The translations under genes were made by a program, and so were the position numbers. DNA of 25,728 nucleotides from Flammeovirgaceae bacterium UBA5008 (lineage in GTDB: Bacteria > Bacteroidota > Bacteroidia > Cytophagales > Cyclobacteriaceae): positions 41,178-66,905 of the forward strand of contig DGYK01000056.1 of NCBI GenBank assembly GCA_002398365.1, written 5' to 3'. Each line of letters starts with the position of its first letter. Position 1 is the stretch's first letter. Shown in pieces: positions 23,205 to 25,728 of this stretch. The notes under the pieces are model-generated. The model was not told the origin of the DNA and did not search any database. It saw only the letters and a list, made by a program, of their open reading frames with translations.

Positions 23205-24884
23205 TTAAGCTGCTTTCGCTGTCTCTTCTTCCTTCAAGGTTCGTCTCAAAATTTTGCCCACATTGGTTTTAGGCAGTTCGGTCCGGAATTCGAAATACTT
23301 GGGCACCTTGTAGTTGGTCATGTTCTCATGGCAAAACTTCTTCAATTCTTCTTCAGTCAGGCTTTGGTCTTTCTTCACGATAAAGGCTTTGATTACCTCA
23401 CCTGATTTCACATCGGCCACACCAATGGCGGCAACTTCTAAAACTTTTGGGTGACTAGCCAAAACATTCTCAATTTCATTGGGAAACACATTGAAGCCTG
23501 ACACTTTAATCATGTCTTTCTTCCGATCTACAATCTTGAAATAACCATCCGCATCCATTAAACCGATATCGCCTGTTCTGAACCATTCATTATTAAAGAA
23601 AACACCCTCATTGTCTTTTTGCCAATAGCCGCGCATTACCTGCGGACCACGCGCACAGATTTCACCGGTTTCGCCCTGTGCCAACTGTTTGCCATCGTCA
23701 TCGAAAATAGCCACCTCGGTGCTTGGCATCGGTATGCCAATAGTACCCCTCTTGTGGTTACCCACTAACGGATTGCAGCACAGCACCGGAGAAGTTTCGC
23801 TGAGACCGTAGCCTTCAACAAGCGGACTTTTGGTAATTTCTTCCCACTTGATGGCCACAGCATCTTGCACAGCCATCCCTCCGCCTACCGCACCTTTCAA
23901 TTTAGAGAAGTCACAGGTAGCGAAATCAGGATTGTTTATTAATCCATTGAATAATGTATTTACTCCTGTAATTATCGAAAACTGATATTTCTTAATCTCT
24001 TTTACAAAGCCTGGAATGTCGCGTGGATTGGTAATCAACACATTGCGCAAGCCTTTGTGAAACATTAATACCCCATTCACAGTGAAAGCAAAGATGTGAT
24101 ACAAAGGCAAAGCTGTAATAACAATCTGTTGTTCATTAGGCGTTAATAAAGGGCCAAACCAATGCGAAATCATCATATTATGCGCAATGATATTTCGGTG
24201 TGATAGTTGGGCACCTTTCGAAATACCGGTGGTACCGCCTGTGTATTGCAGCACAGCCACATCTTCTACCTCAATGGCGGGCTTTTTCAAAGTCTGAGAA
24301 GCACCTTTCGCCAACACCGACTTAAAAGAAATAGCGGTGGGTAGACTATAATCCGGAACTAATTTTTTGATGCGCTTCACCACGAAGTTGACGATGGCTC
24401 CTTTTACAAATCCGAGCATATCACCCATATCGGTTACGATGATGTGCTTCACATTCACGCGGTCCTGGATCTGTTGGAGATTGTGAGCAAAGTTGGATAC
24501 GATCACGATGGCTGAAATGCCAGCATCTTTAAACTGATGCTCCATTTCACGAGGTGTATATAACGGATTGGTATTCACCACAATCAACCCGGCTTTTAGC
24601 GAGCCGATCATGGCAATCGGGAATTGCAATAAGTTAGGCATCTGAATGGCGATGCGCTCTCCCTTCTTTAGGCCCAATTCATTTTGAAGGTAGGCCGCAA
24701 AGTTGGTCGAAAGCCGATCGACCTCGCCATAGGTAATTTTGCCACCCATATTCTCAAAGGCAATTCGGTCGGAATATTTTTTACAAGCCGTTTCAAATAA
24801 TTCAGGAAGCGAAGAAAATTCGAGAGGCTGAAGTTGTTGCGGAATACTAGCAGGATAATTTTTAAACCAAGGAAATGAGCTCAT
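23205..24884 (-). CDS. fadD: Long-chain fatty-acid-CoA ligase, FadD type
   Basis: The enzyme activates fatty acids with ATP and CoA for beta-oxidation or lipid synthesis. The 559-residue length fits FadD. Adenylate-forming motifs are complete: the P-loop-like YTGGTTGISKGAQLSH (214-229), LPLYHIFAF (259-267), VEGYGLSETSPV (356-367), WFRTGDIG (434-441), DRKKDMIKVSGFNVFPNEIE (453-472), and the C-terminal catalytic Lys544 in NVGKILRR. No signal peptide; it is presumably cytosolic or peripheral to the inner membrane. ATG start at 24884. The propeller gene follows after 26 nt. Together with etfAB it suggests fatty-acid oxidation in this organism. Chain-length preference is not readable. Confidence 0.94.
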   Translation of the reverse strand: MSSFPWFKNYPASIPQQLQPLEFSSLPELFETACKKYSDRIAFENMGGKITYGEVDRLSTNFAAYLQNELGLKKGERIAIQMPNLLQFPIAMIGSLKAGLIVVNTNPLYTPREMEHQFKDAGISAIVIVSNFAHNLQQIQDRVNVKHIIVTDMGDMLGFVKGAIVNFVVKRIKKLVPDYSLPTAISFKSVLAKGASQTLKKPAIEVEDVAVLQYTGGTTGISKGAQLSHRNIIAHNMMISHWFGPLLTPNEQQIVITALPLYHIFAFTVNGVLMFHKGLRNVLITNPRDIPGFVKEIKKYQFSIITGVNTLFNGLINNPDFATCDFSKLKGAVGGGMAVQDAVAIKWEEITKSPLVEGYGLSETSPVLCCNPLVGNHKRGTIGIPMPSTEVAIFDDDGKQLAQGETGEICARGPQVMRGYWQKDNEGVFFNNEWFRTGDIGLMDADGYFKIVDRKKDMIKVSGFNVFPNEIENVLASHPKVLEVAAIGVADVKSGEVIKAFIVKKDQSLTEEELKKFCHENMTNYKVPKYFEFRTELPKTNVGKILRRTLKEEETAKAA

Positions 24885-24937
24885 AGTAACAGGATTTGAA
24901 AACAGAACCCAATTAGGTTAAAAATGTTGCGCGAAGC

Positions 24938-24957
24938 AATCGTTTGTTTAGACGATT
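24938..24957. repeat. Inverted repeat upstream of fadD
   Basis: AATCGT (24938-24943) and ACGATT (24952-24957) form a 6-bp inverted repeat with an 8-bp spacer, about 55 nt upstream of the fadD ATG. It could be an operator for a fatty-acid regulator. Read on the plus strand it is followed by three T residues, which is too few for a confident terminator. Confidence 0.25.
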
Positions 24958-24969
24958 TTTAAATAAATG

Positions 24970-25001
24970 AAAAAGCCCTCCTGAAAATCAGGAGGGCTTT
25001 T
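24970..25001 (-). terminator. Rho-independent terminator of the tRNA-like RNA gene
   Basis: A perfect 14-bp stem (24971-24984 with 24988-25001) closes a 3-nt loop and contains GCCCTCCTGA paired with TCAGGAGGGC. On the minus strand the stem runs into five T residues (24974-24970). It starts two bases after the discriminator base of the tRNA-like RNA, so the stem abuts the mature 3' end. On the plus strand it could act weakly because the stem also ends in TTTT. Confidence 0.9.
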
Positions 25002-25003
25002 AG

Positions 25004-25150
25004 CTGTAGAGGAAGGGTTCGAACCTTCACGGGGAAGTTAGCTGCAAGGCATTAAGAGAACATTTAGTGGTCAACCCATTACCTTGCGTTTATCCTTGGC
25101 TCCCCACCCCCGAGACAGGAGGGCTTGTCTGCCAATTTCAACACCCTACA
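25004..25150 (-). ncRNA. tRNA-like RNA with Leu-type body and an expanded 78-nt variable region
   Basis: The 147-nt RNA has a 7-bp acceptor stem (TGTAGGG with CTCTACA, one G-U pair) and discriminator G with no encoded CCA. Its D arm is TTG-AAATTGGCAGA-CAA, which is very like tRNA-Leu. A 5-bp anticodon stem (CCCTC with GGGGG, one U-G pair) closes the loop CTGTCTC. The T arm is perfect: GAAGG-TTCGAAC-CCTTC. Between the anticodon stem and T arm lie 78 nt instead of the roughly 12-20 of class II tRNAs. This region begins TGGGGAG and ends CTTCCCCGT, which pair, and has an inner stem GCAAGG with CCTTGC. The loop would read GUC, an aspartate anticodon, with an unusual pyrimidine at position 37, and so does not fit a Leu body. 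It has a good promoter and terminator, so it is probably expressed. It could be a diverged non-decoding tRNA, a novel ncRNA, or a tRNA with an insertion. Confidence 0.7.
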
Positions 25151-25165
25151 TTGTAAATTATGTTA

Positions 25166-25197
25166 CAAATTAACGCGTTTACTGATACAGAAGTCAA
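25166..25197 (-). promoter_or_regulatory. Bacteroidota-type promoter of the tRNA-like RNA gene
   Basis: On the minus strand, TTGAC (25197-25193) is followed by a 19-bp spacer and TTAATTTG (25173-25166). This is close to the Bacteroidota -33 TTG and -7 TAnnTTTG consensus with ideal spacing. The expected start is some 6-8 nt further on, giving a short leader before the RNA 5' end at 25150. Confidence 0.6.
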
Positions 25198-25274
25198 CAA
25201 TACATACGAATTTTTACAATATTTATAATTATTTATTTAATTGCTTATACATTTATCAAAATTTCAATTTCATT

Positions 25275-25728
25275 ATGCCCAAGAATTATCAACTTGACAA
25301 TACCGATCTGCGAATCTTAGAGATTCTCATGCAAGATGCGAAACGGCCTTACACAGAAGTGGCCAAGAAGGTCAACGTTTCGCAGGGAACCATCCATGTG
25401 CGAATGGCCAAAATGGAAGAAGCGGGCATTCTCGATAAAACCACGCTCAAAATCAACTATGCCAATCTCGGCTACGACATTACGGCCTTCATTGGTATCT
25501 ATTTGGAAAAGAGTGCTTTGTATGACAAGGTATTAACGAAACTCAAAGACATTCCTGAAATTGTGAACATCCACTACACCACCGGCAATTATTCGATGTT
25601 CCTAAAGATCCATTGCCGGGATACCAACCACTTGAAGGAAGTACTTCACGATAAAATGCAACAGGTAGAAGGAATTGATCGAACGGAGACTATGATATCG
25701 CTCGAAGAAAGCTTAGACCGTAACCTGA
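25275..25728 (+). CDS. Lrp/AsnC-family transcriptional regulator (3' end cut by window edge)
   Basis: The first 151 codons are present, from ATG at 25275. The protein starts MPKNYQLDNTDLRILEILMQ and has the Lrp-type winged helix-turn-helix at about 8-55, with recognition region VAKKVNVSQGTIHVRMAKME (about 29-48). The RAM/AsnC ligand domain follows from about 65 (DITAFIGIYLE) through IVNIHYTTGNYSMFLKI. Family members bind amino acids and control amino-acid metabolism or transport. About a dozen residues or fewer are missing at the end, since the sequence already reaches the terminal LEESLDRNL region. It diverges from the tRNA-like RNA gene, with about 120 very A/T-rich base pairs between them. 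A link to the two amino-acid symporters in the window is possible but not shown. Confidence 0.92.
   Translation, partial: MPKNYQLDNTDLRILEILMQDAKRPYTEVAKKVNVSQGTIHVRMAKMEEAGILDKTTLKINYANLGYDITAFIGIYLEKSALYDKVLTKLKDIPEIVNIHYTTGNYSMFLKIHCRDTNHLKEVLHDKMQQVEGIDRTETMISLEESLDRNL

Noticed and set aside
25004..25150. tmRNA or selenocysteine tRNA
   Set aside because: The span is too short for one-piece tmRNA and has a full D arm and anticodon arm. The acceptor/T stack is 7+5 with a 3-bp D stem and the loop lacks UCA, unlike tRNA-Sec.
25004..25150. tRNA-Leu with a group I intron
   Set aside because: The extra sequence is about 60 nt, far below group I size, and it lies after a complete anticodon stem-loop rather than inside the loop.

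Overview
The window looks like a chromosomal segment of a Bacteroidota bacterium, most likely of the order Cytophagales (inference). The reasons are the gene families, the near absence of Shine-Dalgarno sequences (starts are preceded by A/T-rich sequence, several starts are TTG or GTG), tRNA-type 3' ends without encoded CCA, and promoter-like sequences of the Bacteroidota TTG / TAnnTTTG kind. Base composition is even, at a rough estimate in the low-to-mid 40s % GC. No transposase, integrase or phage gene is visible. The window reads as core genome with a few unusual non-coding elements.

Positions 1-9601 (minus strand) hold one tight operon for alpha-glucan metabolism. In transcription order it is a GH13 amylase-family lipoprotein, glgE, a trehalose synthase-maltokinase fusion, glgB and a GH57/DUF3536 protein cut by the window edge. 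Gaps are only 3, 4, 15 and 24 nt. This is the GlgE route: maltose is phosphorylated by maltokinase, GlgE polymerises maltose-1-phosphate, and GlgB branches the chain. The TreS half of the fusion has lost its catalytic nucleophile (Ala206 where Asp is expected), while the kinase half is intact. The locus therefore appears to make glucan from maltose that does not come from this TreS.

Positions 9626-13374 (minus) form an etfB-etfA-bifunctional nuclease-nupC operon ending in a rho-independent terminator just before the amylase operon. A small TPR protein diverges at 13484. The next 650 nt are non-coding and carry eleven tandem 41-bp units.

Positions 14449-17043 (minus) encode a zinc-free MDR oxidoreductase and the replicative helicase DnaB, with an inverted pair of DnaA-box-like sites upstream of dnaB. 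Positions 17254-21559 hold two sodium-coupled amino-acid transporters (AGCS and NSS families) on the plus strand, flanking a conserved protein of unknown function on the minus strand. Then come a TerB-like protein, a secreted TolB-like propeller protein and a FadD-type acyl-CoA ligase (all minus).

Positions 24970-25197 hold the most unusual element: a minus-strand RNA gene with promoter, tRNA-Leu-like acceptor, D and T arms, a 78-nt variable region in place of the normal short arm, a non-leucine anticodon loop, and a strong terminator. The terminator stem repeats 11 nt of the anticodon arm. An Lrp/AsnC regulator begins at 25275 and runs off the window.
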